64,000 nt of DNA from contig NZ_SJOH01000014.1 in assembly GCF_004331285.1 (NCBI RefSeq), positions 1 to 64,000 on the forward strand, read 5' to 3'. This DNA is from Acinetobacter sp. ANC 3781 (GTDB lineage: Bacteria; Pseudomonadota; Gammaproteobacteria; Pseudomonadales; Moraxellaceae). The notes beneath the pieces were generated by a model. The model was not told where the DNA came from, ran no database searches, and saw only the letters and a program-made list of their open reading frames with translations. Every line of letters starts with the position of its first letter. Within the stretch, counting starts at the first letter, position 1. The translations under genes were made by a program, and so were the position numbers. Positions 19,619 through 27,239 of the stretch are shown here, one piece after another.

Positions 19619-19774
19619 ATGTATTTGAATACTCAATAATTCATTAAAATACACGTCGTAGGAAAGTAATTAAAATTCCAATTGAGCTACGACCATAAAA
19701 CTATACGCATGAACGTGATTAGGGAATAAACTTTGATCACTTCTTTTTTATAGACCTTGAAAGAGCAAAAAAAT

Positions 19775-20161
19775 ATGTCACAACAAGATTTTGAAAATGG
19801 CTTAAAAGTTCGTACCGAAGTCATGGGCGAATCTTTCGTAAAACGTGCGCAAGACAATACTGTGCCCTTTACTCAACCCTTGCAGGACTGGATAAATGAA
19901 CATGCCTGGGGCTCAACCTGGCAACGTGAAGGCGTATTGCCACGCAAGTACCGCTCACTCATTACCATTGCATTTTTAACTGCACAAAAAAGCCCAACTG
20001 AGCTTAAGGGTCATGTCCGTGGTGCACTCAATAACGGGGCGACGGTAGAAGAAATTCAGGAAGTATTGCTTCACAGCTTGCCCTACTGTGGCGCGCCCGC
20101 AACCCAAGAAGCCTTTCGTGCCGCACTTGAAGTCATTAATGAATATCAAAACCCTGAATAA
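19775..20161 (+). CDS. Carboxymuconolactone decarboxylase family protein (PcaC-like)
   Basis: A 128-residue AhpD-like helical protein. The conserved block HVRGALNNGATVEEIQEVLL and PYCGAPATQEAF match 4-carboxymuconolactone decarboxylase, which acts in the protocatechuate branch of the beta-ketoadipate pathway. No other pca genes are nearby, so the substrate may differ. The ATG at 19775 has GAAAGAG nine bases upstream; a TTG six codons earlier is also in frame but less likely. It is transcribed alone and converges with modC. Confidence 0.8.
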   Translation: MSQQDFENGLKVRTEVMGESFVKRAQDNTVPFTQPLQDWINEHAWGSTWQREGVLPRKYRSLITIAFLTAQKSPTELKGHVRGALNNGATVEEIQEVLLHSLPYCGAPATQEAFRAALEVINEYQNPE

Positions 20162-20268
20162 TTTATTTTAATTTTTATGGCGATAGCTTGAGTATCTTAG
20201 GATTTAAAATGCTTAGGCTATTTTATTTTTTATTGAATGAAGTAAGATGACCGCTTAGATATTGGATT

Positions 20269-20910
20269 TTACTTATTCTGTAGTTGCCCTTGATTTAACT
20301 GCACAATATCTGCCTCTAAATATTCCAGTTCCTGCAGATGATGAGTCACATAAATCATCGGCAAATCCAGCTCATCTTTCATCCGTTTTAAAAACGGTAA
20401 AATCTGCTGTTTTAGTTTGCTATCCAATCCGGTTAAAGGCTCATCCAGTAACAATAAATTCGGTGAAGATAATAAGGCACGGCCAATCGCCACACGCTGT
20501 GCTTCCCCGCCTGAAAGTTGATGTGCTTTACGCTGAATCAGGGGTCGTAATTCCAGTAATTCCAGCACTTCTTCAAACTGAAATTTTCCTTCCAAGTTGG
20601 CTACTAATTTTTCTGCATAACGTAGATTCTGCTGTACATTCATGTGTGGGAACAGCAAGGCATTCTGGAAAATTAAAGCAATTTTACGTTGATGCATCGG
20701 TACATAAATGTTTTGCTCTGTGTCTACTAAAATACGCTGATTAAACTGGATGGAACCCTGCTGAGGTTGCAACAGCCCCACAATGTTTTTTAGAAATGTA
20801 CTTTTACCACTTCCTGATGCCCCGACGATGCCTAATAACGTTTGCTGCATTTCTAGTTTGATCTTTAATAAAAAATCAGCCTGTTGATATTGAAAATCAC
20901 ATTTCAACAT
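20269..20910 (-). CDS. modC: Molybdate ABC transporter ATPase, short form lacking the Mop/TOBE domain
   Basis: A 213-residue ATPase powering molybdate import. Walker A GASGSGKST, signature LSGGEAQRVAIGR and Walker B LLLLDEPLTGLD are intact. Typical ModC is about 350 residues with a C-terminal molybdate-binding Mop/TOBE domain; that part is absent and the gene ends cleanly after VQLNQGQLQNK. It starts one base after modB and is last in the moaA-to-modC series. Loss of the Mop domain would remove intracellular molybdate feedback on the pump. Confidence 0.9.
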   Translation of the reverse strand: MLKCDFQYQQADFLLKIKLEMQQTLLGIVGASGSGKSTFLKNIVGLLQPQQGSIQFNQRILVDTEQNIYVPMHQRKIALIFQNALLFPHMNVQQNLRYAEKLVANLEGKFQFEEVLELLELRPLIQRKAHQLSGGEAQRVAIGRALLSSPNLLLLDEPLTGLDSKLKQQILPFLKRMKDELDLPMIYVTHHLQELEYLEADIVQLNQGQLQNK

Positions 20911-20911
20911 A

Positions 20912-21595
20912 TCAGCCTCCTAATTTCCGTTGATACTTCTGCAAAATAAAATAATTGGCAATCAGAGCTGAAAATGCCAAAACCAAGGACAAGGCAACCA
21001 GACGCATTGCCATGTTTTCACCATCCGGCTGTTGCAGAAATGAATAAATCGCAATCGGAATGGTGCGGGTTTCATCAGGAATGTTTCCAACAAAAGTAAT
21101 GGTTGCACCAAACTCGCCCAAGCTGCGGCTAAAACACAAAATACTGCCAATCACGATGCCGGGAATAGCCAGCGGCAAATTGATGCTGAAAAATACTCTC
21201 CACGGCGCTGCTCCCAGCGAACCGGCAATCTGGTCCAACTGCTGGTTCATCAGCTGAAAGGAAAGCCGAATCGGTTGCACCATCAGCGGAAATGCCACAA
21301 TCATCGATGCCAAAACTGCCCCTTTCCAGTTAAAGGCCAGCTGTATGCCCAGTGTGTGCAGATATTTTCCAATAATTCCCTGATTACCAAATAACACCAG
21401 CAGCAAATAGCCCAATACGACTGGAGGCAAAACCATCGGAAGCTGTAATAGTGCTTCTACCAGAAACTTAAGCCTAAATTCATGCCGTGCTAACAGCCAT
21501 GCCAAAGCAACAGCAAAAGGCAAGCAGAACAAAGTCGCAAAGCTGGCTACTTTGGCAGATAAATACAGTGCGCTCAGTTCTTCTGGACTTAACAT
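20912..21595 (-). CDS. modB: Molybdate ABC transporter permease
   Basis: A 227-residue inner-membrane permease with about five or six membrane helices. The cytoplasmic EAA-type loop, which contacts the ATPase, reads GAAPWRVFFSINLPLAIPG. Downstream of modA by 27 bp and followed directly by modC, it completes the importer. Confidence 0.93.
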   Translation of the reverse strand: MLSPEELSALYLSAKVASFATLFCLPFAVALAWLLARHEFRLKFLVEALLQLPMVLPPVVLGYLLLVLFGNQGIIGKYLHTLGIQLAFNWKGAVLASMIVAFPLMVQPIRLSFQLMNQQLDQIAGSLGAAPWRVFFSINLPLAIPGIVIGSILCFSRSLGEFGATITFVGNIPDETRTIPIAIYSFLQQPDGENMAMRLVALSLVLAFSALIANYFILQKYQRKLGG

Positions 21596-21622
21596 ATTTC
21601 AGCCATTTCCCCCGTGATCTGC

Positions 21623-22384
21623 CTAAGACTTCAGGCTAAAACCGTATTTTTTTAAAATGGCTTTGGCTTGAGCGCTTTTTTCCATAAACTGTTCAAACTG
21701 CACTGCCTCTTTATTCTTTTCCCCTTGCCTGGTCAAGGCCAGTGGATAAATGATCGGGCTATGTGAGTTTGCCGGAAAAGTACCGATGATTTTTACTTTC
21801 TGGCTGATCAAGGCATCGGTTTTATAAACAATTCCCACTTCACATTCGCCACGCTCAACAAAAGCCAAGGCCGAGCGCACATCATCCGTTCCGACAATCC
21901 GACCTTTTAAACGATCTAGCCAGTTCAGTTTAATCAGGCTCTGTTTGGCATATTTACCCGCAGGCACAGATTGCATTTGTCCTGTACATAAATGTCCTTT
22001 AAATGCCTGGGCAAAATTAAAATTGGACTGTGGCTTAAATGCAATATTTAAATTTTTTGGACTGATGGCCACCAGCTGGTTAAACAATAGAGGTCGAACC
22101 GCAGCTGCATTTACCATTTTGTTTTGCACCAGATAATTCATCCAGTCCTGATCTGCCGAGAAAAATACATCACTGCTTGCCCCGGCCTGCACCTGTTTGG
22201 CCAAAGCTGAAGATGCACCAAATACCGGTACAATTTTAGTTTGTGGATGCTGGGCTTGGTAAATCTTGGCAATATCTGTCATGGCATTGCTTAGACTTGC
22301 GGCCGCATAGACTTTGACTGTCCCGGCATGCGCTGAGGAAAATGTCATGGCGAGGCACATGGATAAAAACAGGGATTTTTTCAT
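21623..22384 (-). CDS. modA: Molybdate ABC transporter substrate-binding protein
   Basis: A 253-residue periplasmic binding protein for molybdate or tungstate. A signal peptide MKKSLFLSMCLAMTFSSAHA is followed by KVYAAASLSNAMTDIAK, the typical ModA opening. The ATG ending at 22384 is preferred because GAGGA lies eight bases upstream; a start five codons earlier overlaps the end of moeA and lacks such a site. The Shine-Dalgarno overlaps the moeA stop region, indicating coupling. Confidence 0.93.
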   Translation of the reverse strand: MKKSLFLSMCLAMTFSSAHAGTVKVYAAASLSNAMTDIAKIYQAQHPQTKIVPVFGASSALAKQVQAGASSDVFFSADQDWMNYLVQNKMVNAAAVRPLLFNQLVAISPKNLNIAFKPQSNFNFAQAFKGHLCTGQMQSVPAGKYAKQSLIKLNWLDRLKGRIVGTDDVRSALAFVERGECEVGIVYKTDALISQKVKIIGTFPANSHSPIIYPLALTRQGEKNKEAVQFEQFMEKSAQAKAILKKYGFSLKS

Positions 22385-22398
22385 GTGTATTTTCCTCA

Positions 22399-23628
22399 TC
22401 AGTGAATAAATAAACCGTGAACAATCTCACCTTCACTCAAGCTTCGCCCTGCCGGAATACGTACCAGACAATTCGCCTGCATCAAATTACTCAGCATATG
22501 CGATTGCTGTTTGGACAGACTTTTCACTTTTAAAACCGATTGATCAAAACTGGCAGACATTCTTAACAAGCGCTCTCTGGCATCCATTTTCAGATCATGG
22601 CTCAGTACTGCACTAAACCAGTCCGGTTGCTGTCTCTGCCCTTGCAAGGCATTTAATAAAGTTGAGGTGTAGATTTGCATGCCCACATACACGGCTGCAG
22701 GATTGCCAGGTAAACCCAATAGATAACAATGTGAATCATCCGCTCGTTCTAACCGTGCAAAGAACATCGGCTTGCCCGGCTTTTGTTTGACTTTCCAGAA
22801 AATTTGTTCAAAACCCAAATCTAGAGTCACGGGTCGAATAAAGTCATAGTCCCCGACCGATACACCACCGGTGGTTAAAATCAGATCATGAGTTGCCGAT
22901 AATTTTTGAATGAGTGCCTGAACCGCAGCTTCAGTATCCGCCACATGGAATATTTCAACCTGCTGTGCCTGATTTTGAAACCATGCTTCAATCAACGGCC
23001 CATTGGCATCAAAAATTTTACCTGTTGCAAAGTCTTCTACACTTTCTACGACTTCATCACCCGTGATCACCACCGCAACTTTAGGGTATTGAAAAACGTT
23101 AACCGCTTGAATGCCGGCCATGCTTAAGGAGGCAATGGCACCCACGGACAGTTGCTGTCCTTTATTGGCCAGTAATTGTCCCACTGAAATTTCTTCACCG
23201 ACATCGCGAATATCGGCATGGGCTTTTAGGTTTTCGGTTATTTTAATTCTGGATGCATCAATGACCTGTACAATTTCCTGCCGCGCCACCGTTGTGGTTG
23301 CAAATGGAATTTTGGCACCGGTAAAAATCCGAACCGCGTGCCCTGTCTTAAGCTGCAATTCAGAAGAATGCCCTGCCTGAATTTCACCGATCAGTTCAAA
23401 TTCGGTATGTGGTTCAATTGCAGATTCTGCATAAATTGCATAACCATCTACCGCACTTTGTGAAAATAAGGGAAGATTGATATTCGAGTAAAAATCTTCA
23501 GCTAAATAGCGATTTAAAGCTTTATTGAGCTTAAGTCTTTCAGTCGCTAAAACTTTGGTGTGCTGCAAGATTAAATCCAGCGCCTGATCTACCGTAATCA
23601 GGCCATGTTCAGCGCCGCATCCTGACAT
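22399..23628 (-). CDS. moeA: Molybdopterin molybdenumtransferase MoeA
   Basis: A 409-residue enzyme inserting molybdate into adenylylated molybdopterin. Family landmarks include SAVDGYAIYA near residue 62, VGEEISVGQ, VVITGDEVVE, TTGGVSVGDYDF and LLGLPGNPAAVYV. It follows moaCB with a one-base overlap. This is the final cofactor step before the MobA-dependent guanylation that nitrate reductase needs. Confidence 0.96.
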   Translation of the reverse strand: MSGCGAEHGLITVDQALDLILQHTKVLATERLKLNKALNRYLAEDFYSNINLPLFSQSAVDGYAIYAESAIEPHTEFELIGEIQAGHSSELQLKTGHAVRIFTGAKIPFATTTVARQEIVQVIDASRIKITENLKAHADIRDVGEEISVGQLLANKGQQLSVGAIASLSMAGIQAVNVFQYPKVAVVITGDEVVESVEDFATGKIFDANGPLIEAWFQNQAQQVEIFHVADTEAAVQALIQKLSATHDLILTTGGVSVGDYDFIRPVTLDLGFEQIFWKVKQKPGKPMFFARLERADDSHCYLLGLPGNPAAVYVGMQIYTSTLLNALQGQRQQPDWFSAVLSHDLKMDARERLLRMSASFDQSVLKVKSLSKQQSHMLSNLMQANCLVRIPAGRSLSEGEIVHGLFIH

Positions 23629-24551
23629 TATTCATACCCCCCTGAATGCGGAATATTTTTTTGCACATCAAATAAATGCACCAATGCCGGCAGTACGGCA
23701 ATTAAAGATTCTTTGGCGCCTTGACGACTGCCCGGCAAGGTCATCACCAAACTGTTATCGATATAACCTGCCACACCGCGACTTAAAGCCGCATATGGAG
23801 TACGTTTTTGCCCAAAACTGCGTGAAGCTTCCATCAGTCCGGGAATTTCACGTTTCAATAAAGGCTGAATGGTTTCCACGGTTAAATCTTTCGGGCCCAA
23901 CCCTGTACCGCCTACGGTTAGAATGAGCGGATAGTTATTTTTTTGCTGTTCGATTAAAGCCAGTAACTGTTCAGGACTGTCTGGAATCACCTGATATGAA
24001 ATATTGCTAAAATTGGCTTCCTGCAAAATTTCCAGAACATTTTGACCTGCTGTATCTGATTTTTTACCTGAAGCTACCGTATCTGACAGCACAATAATGG
24101 ATGCCGATAAGGTTTCTTTAAGCACTCGGGTAAAATGTGATTTTCCACCCTTTTTCTTTTGTAATTTAACCTGATCCAGACATAAATCTTCAGGCTCACA
24201 ATGCGGTTTCAGCATGTCATATAAGGTTAAACCGGTAAGGCTAACTGCAGTTAAGGCTTCCATTTCCACGCCCGTAGGACCAATGGTTTCCACAGTGGCA
24301 ATAATTTCTACGTGCGCATCAAATAGTTCATATTCAATGTCGGCGCGGTAGATGGGCAATGGATGACACAATGGAATCAGCTCATCAGTACGTTTTGCCG
24401 CCAAAATACCCGCAATACGTGCCGTCTTTAGCGCATCGCCTTTTTCAGTATTGCCGTTACGGAGCAATTCAATACAATGTGGCGGTGCATGCAGAATCCC
24501 TGTTGCCACTGCAGTGCGATAACTCTCTGCTTTCATCCCGACATTTTTCAT
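23628..24551 (-). CDS. moaCB: Bifunctional MoaC-MoaB/MogA fusion
   Basis: A 307-residue two-domain protein. Residues about 1-145 are cyclic pyranopterin monophosphate synthase MoaC (NGNTEKGDALKTARIAG, IPLCHPLPI, GVEMEALTAVS). Residues about 155-307 are a MoaB/MogA molybdopterin adenylyltransferase (IIVLSDTVASGKKSDTAG, TVGGTGLGPKDLTVE). It thus joins an early and a late step of cofactor synthesis. The N-terminus is shorter than E. coli MoaC by about ten residues. GGAAC lies before the ATG. There is a 45-bp gap after moaE. Confidence 0.93.
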   Translation of the reverse strand: MKNVGMKAESYRTAVATGILHAPPHCIELLRNGNTEKGDALKTARIAGILAAKRTDELIPLCHPLPIYRADIEYELFDAHVEIIATVETIGPTGVEMEALTAVSLTGLTLYDMLKPHCEPEDLCLDQVKLQKKKGGKSHFTRVLKETLSASIIVLSDTVASGKKSDTAGQNVLEILQEANFSNISYQVIPDSPEQLLALIEQQKNNYPLILTVGGTGLGPKDLTVETIQPLLKREIPGLMEASRSFGQKRTPYAALSRGVAGYIDNSLVMTLPGSRQGAKESLIAVLPALVHLFDVQKNIPHSGGYE

Positions 24552-24596
24552 TGCATGTTCCTTTGATTCATTTTTGCTATACAGCTATTTTTTAAT

Positions 24597-25151
24597 TTAA
24601 AGCGGCCATTGGTAGATTTGTGGATTGGTGTCTTTGGCATGATGACAATATTGATGTTGGTCATGTTCAGCCTTCACAGGATGGTCATGAGTATGTCCCT
24701 CTTTGACCTCATCCTTCCGGATACAGCAGCCTTCAACATACTGACTTGTACCATCCATATAAAATTCTTCTTTCCAGACTGGAACTTCATGCTTGACCCG
24801 TTCTACCGCTTCTTCACAGGCGGCAAACGCTTCACGGCGATGGGCTGCATAGGCAATCGCGATAATGGCTTTTTCACCAATATCCAAAGCCCCGACCCGG
24901 TGAATCACCCGCACATAGGACACGCCATATTTGGCTTGAATTTCCTGCTCAATCTGGCGAATCATTTTTTCTGCCACTGGTACATAGGCGGTATATTTCA
25001 GCGCTTTAACCACTTTTCCTTCATGGTGATTGCGTACCGTGCCGACAAAAATACCAATACCACCACATTCTGGAAAAATTTGAATCTGATCAAAACTCTC
25101 TAGGCTTAAGGCTGTATCCTGAATCCGTGAAAATTGTTTCAATGCCTCCAT
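24597..25151 (-). CDS. moaE: Molybdopterin synthase catalytic subunit MoaE with Cys/His-rich tail
   Basis: A 184-residue large subunit of molybdopterin synthase, which moves sulfur from MoaD to precursor Z. Core motifs are GGIGIFVGTVRNHHEGK, YVRVIHRVGALDIGEKAI and EEAVERVKHEVPVWKEEF. The family normally ends near residue 150; this one goes on with CCIRKDEV and a tail rich in His and one more Cys (HTHDHPVKAEHDQHQYCHHA), which could bind metal. It begins one base after moaD. Confidence 0.93.
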   Translation of the reverse strand: MEALKQFSRIQDTALSLESFDQIQIFPECGGIGIFVGTVRNHHEGKVVKALKYTAYVPVAEKMIRQIEQEIQAKYGVSYVRVIHRVGALDIGEKAIIAIAYAAHRREAFAACEEAVERVKHEVPVWKEEFYMDGTSQYVEGCCIRKDEVKEGHTHDHPVKAEHDQHQYCHHAKDTNPQIYQWPL

Positions 25152-25152
25152 T

Positions 25153-25404
25153 TCAGCCTCCTGCCACGGGTGAAAGCAACACCAAGGTACTGTCCGAATT
25201 CAGCTTACTTTGACGTGAAATAATGTCCTCACCGATGGCACAGGCACATCGTTCAATCATGGCAAAAGCGGCAGGACATTCTTGTGTAACTTGATCCAAA
25301 ACATCGGAGACAGTGCTATTTGCACTGCAAACAATTTCCAGGTTTTGCGGCAACTGTCGTTCTACCGCACCGAAGGCTTCAATTTTGATTTTGATCTGTG
25401 GCAT
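25153..25404 (-). CDS. moaD: Molybdopterin synthase sulfur carrier subunit MoaD
   Basis: An 83-residue ubiquitin-fold protein ending in the required Gly-Gly (SPVAGG). The ATG ending at 25404 is preferred over an upstream TTG because GGAGGT sits five bases before it. The C-terminal glycine would be thiocarboxylated by a MoeB-type enzyme not seen in this window. It starts one base after the moaA stop. Confidence 0.93.
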   Translation of the reverse strand: MPQIKIKIEAFGAVERQLPQNLEIVCSANSTVSDVLDQVTQECPAAFAMIERCACAIGEDIISRQSKLNSDSTLVLLSPVAGG

Positions 25405-25405
25405 C

Positions 25406-26467
25406 TTAACCTCCAAGCATGTGCATGCTGATTTTGCGACTGTTTTGATTAATACTTTGATTTTTTAAACGTTGTTCAATCGCATGAAAGCCCTGTTCTT
25501 TGTTCCAGATATAATTGGATAAAGCGCTATGTAAGCTCACCTCACTCGAAGGTGCAGATGAAGCGAGTGCCTTAATTTCAGCCTTAAGATTTAATCCCTT
25601 TGGAGCAAACAGGCAGTTATAGAACTCGCCTTGCGCGGTTAAACGTACCCGATCACAGCTTCCACAGAATGAATGGGTAATAGTCGAGATGATTCCGATC
25701 GGATGAGCATCAATAAAATATTGCCGTGCCGGGTCTGAACTTGATTGAGCTGAATCATTGGCTTGGCTGGTCACTGTAAATTCAGTGGCTAGAGTGTTTA
25801 AAATTTGCTGTTCACTGACCACATGTTCGCTCGACCATTTCCGGTCACCATCCAGCGGCATGAACTCGATAAAGCGTAAGTGGACTTTTTCCTGAACCGA
25901 CCAGCGTGCCAAAGGCAAAATTTGATTGTCATTGATGCCGTTCATTAATACGCTATTGATTTTAATTGGTAATCCAGCGGCTTGAGCGGCACGAATTCCG
26001 TCGAGTACCGGTGCCAACTCTTTTTGAGTGAGCTGTTTAAATTGATCAGCATCCAGACTGTCCAGACTGATATTCAGATCATCCAGACCTGCCTGTTTCA
26101 AGGAATCTGCATATTGCTTGAGATAATGTGCATTCGTAGTCATGGAAATGCGTTTTAGCCCAAGCTTTTTTAATTCTTGCAGTTGTGCAACAAAATGCAC
26201 CACGCCCTGACGCATTAACGGTTCCCCACCGGTGATTCGAATAGATTCAATACCGCGAAGCACCATAAAATCACAAAACTGGTAGAGTTCTTCAAAACTG
26301 AGCAGGTCGTGTTTTTTCATCCATTCCGGATGTTCAGGCATGCAATAGACACACTTAAAATTACAGCGATCGGTCACTGAAATCCGCAGTTTGCGCTTGC
26401 CACGACCAAACTGATCGACAAATTGCGCTTCGGTTTTAAGCTCTGTCATCATATTCATGTTGAACAT
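25406..26467 (-). CDS. moaA: GTP 3',8-cyclase MoaA
   Basis: A 353-residue radical SAM enzyme for the first step of molybdenum cofactor synthesis. The N-terminal cluster motif is CNFKCVYC (CxxxCxxC). The C-terminal second cluster is in CGSCDRVRLTAQGEFYNC. The protein ends HMLGG, keeping the C-terminal Gly-Gly. Four in-frame ATGs lie within the first seven codons, so the exact start is uncertain. It heads the moaA-moaD-moaE-moaCB-moeA-modABC series and has a sigma-54 promoter match upstream at 26547-26562. Confidence 0.95.
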   Translation of the reverse strand: MFNMNMMTELKTEAQFVDQFGRGKRKLRISVTDRCNFKCVYCMPEHPEWMKKHDLLSFEELYQFCDFMVLRGIESIRITGGEPLMRQGVVHFVAQLQELKKLGLKRISMTTNAHYLKQYADSLKQAGLDDLNISLDSLDADQFKQLTQKELAPVLDGIRAAQAAGLPIKINSVLMNGINDNQILPLARWSVQEKVHLRFIEFMPLDGDRKWSSEHVVSEQQILNTLATEFTVTSQANDSAQSSSDPARQYFIDAHPIGIISTITHSFCGSCDRVRLTAQGEFYNCLFAPKGLNLKAEIKALASSAPSSEVSLHSALSNYIWNKEQGFHAIEQRLKNQSINQNSRKISMHMLGG

Positions 26468-26493
26468 CCATCTTCAGGCATTTTGTGGTGACT

Positions 26494-26510
26494 GCACACC
26501 TATTGTGCGC
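26494..26510 (-). promoter_or_regulatory. Hairpin in the moaA 5' leader
   Basis: GCGCAC-AATAG-GTGTGC on the minus strand lies between the predicted sigma-54 start (about 26536) and moaA. The loop does not fit the A1/G4 hexaloop rule of ANTAR targets, and the leader is too short for a Moco riboswitch. Function unknown. Confidence 0.4.
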
Positions 26511-26546
26511 AAATATTGAATCGCCCAATCTTGTGATGATTAGATT

Positions 26547-26562
26547 TGCAATAAGTGTTCCA
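26547..26562 (-). promoter_or_regulatory. Sigma-54 promoter of the moa/moe/mod operon
   Basis: On the minus strand: TGGAAC-ACTTA-TTGCA, against the sigma-54 pattern TGGCAC-N5-TTGCA. The invariant GG and GC are exactly ten bases apart. The predicted start is near 26536, about 70 nt before moaA. Assigned from the match alone. Confidence 0.7.
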
Positions 26563-26612
26563 ACTTTGTGCCAAAAGGCGAAGTATTTAGATTTAACGAA
26601 AAATATTCAGTT

Positions 26613-27239
26613 TTAATGCAGAAATTTGAGTTGTTGATGCTGTTGCAGCTCATCCATTGAATTAATACTGTGAAAAAATAGTGCGTGATTTTTAAAACGT
26701 GCCACTTGTGCGTGCAAACCGGAAAAACAATGCTTTAAACTGCGCTGTTTTTGTTCAAGATGGATCATCAAAGTGGCTAAGCTGCTGCGTTTAACCAGGC
26801 AAAATGGATACAGTGCTTCACCGTTTATTTCCACATAGGCGACTTCCGCCAGGCTATTTTTGGCTAAAGCCTGATGCAATTTTAAAATCACCTTTGGAGG
26901 AATGTAGGTCACATCACAGGGGACAAACAGCACATGGTCTGCCTGTACATGTGACCAGGCACTTTTTATTCCCATGAGTGGTCCTAGAAAGCCAGCTTCA
27001 TCATCCTGATAGCAATGAATGCTCGGAATCATTTTTTGATAGATCGAATCATCACGATGACTATTGATCCAAACTTGTGCAACATGTGATTTAAGCTGTT
27101 GATGAATCTTGATCAGTTGAATCTGATCATCAAATTTCTGCAAGAGTTTATTGATACCATTCATGCGTCGCGCTTGTCCACCGGCTAAAATGACCAGATC
27201 AGTCTCAGGATAAACTGCTTTTTTCATGACTTGCTTCAT
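26613..27239 (-). CDS. mobA: Molybdenum cofactor guanylyltransferase MobA
   Basis: A 208-residue enzyme attaching GMP to Mo-molybdopterin, giving the bis-MGD cofactor used by NasA-type nitrate reductase. The nucleotide-binding motif is LAGGQARRMNGINK near residue 18. Its ATG overlaps the nasA stop by four bases, so cofactor maturation is coupled to the reductase. It ends the narK-nirB-nirD/FAD-nasA-mobA series. Confidence 0.92.
   Translation of the reverse strand: MKQVMKKAVYPETDLVILAGGQARRMNGINKLLQKFDDQIQLIKIHQQLKSHVAQVWINSHRDDSIYQKMIPSIHCYQDDEAGFLGPLMGIKSAWSHVQADHVLFVPCDVTYIPPKVILKLHQALAKNSLAEVAYVEINGEALYPFCLVKRSSLATLMIHLEQKQRSLKHCFSGLHAQVARFKNHALFFHSINSMDELQQHQQLKFLH

Noticed and set aside
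24609..25103. 164-residue frame opposite moaE
   Set aside because: It is an antisense shadow of moaE, with no ribosome site and a composition unlike a real protein.
26494..26510. ANTAR target before moaA
   Set aside because: There is one hairpin only and its loop has five bases without the A1/G4 pattern.
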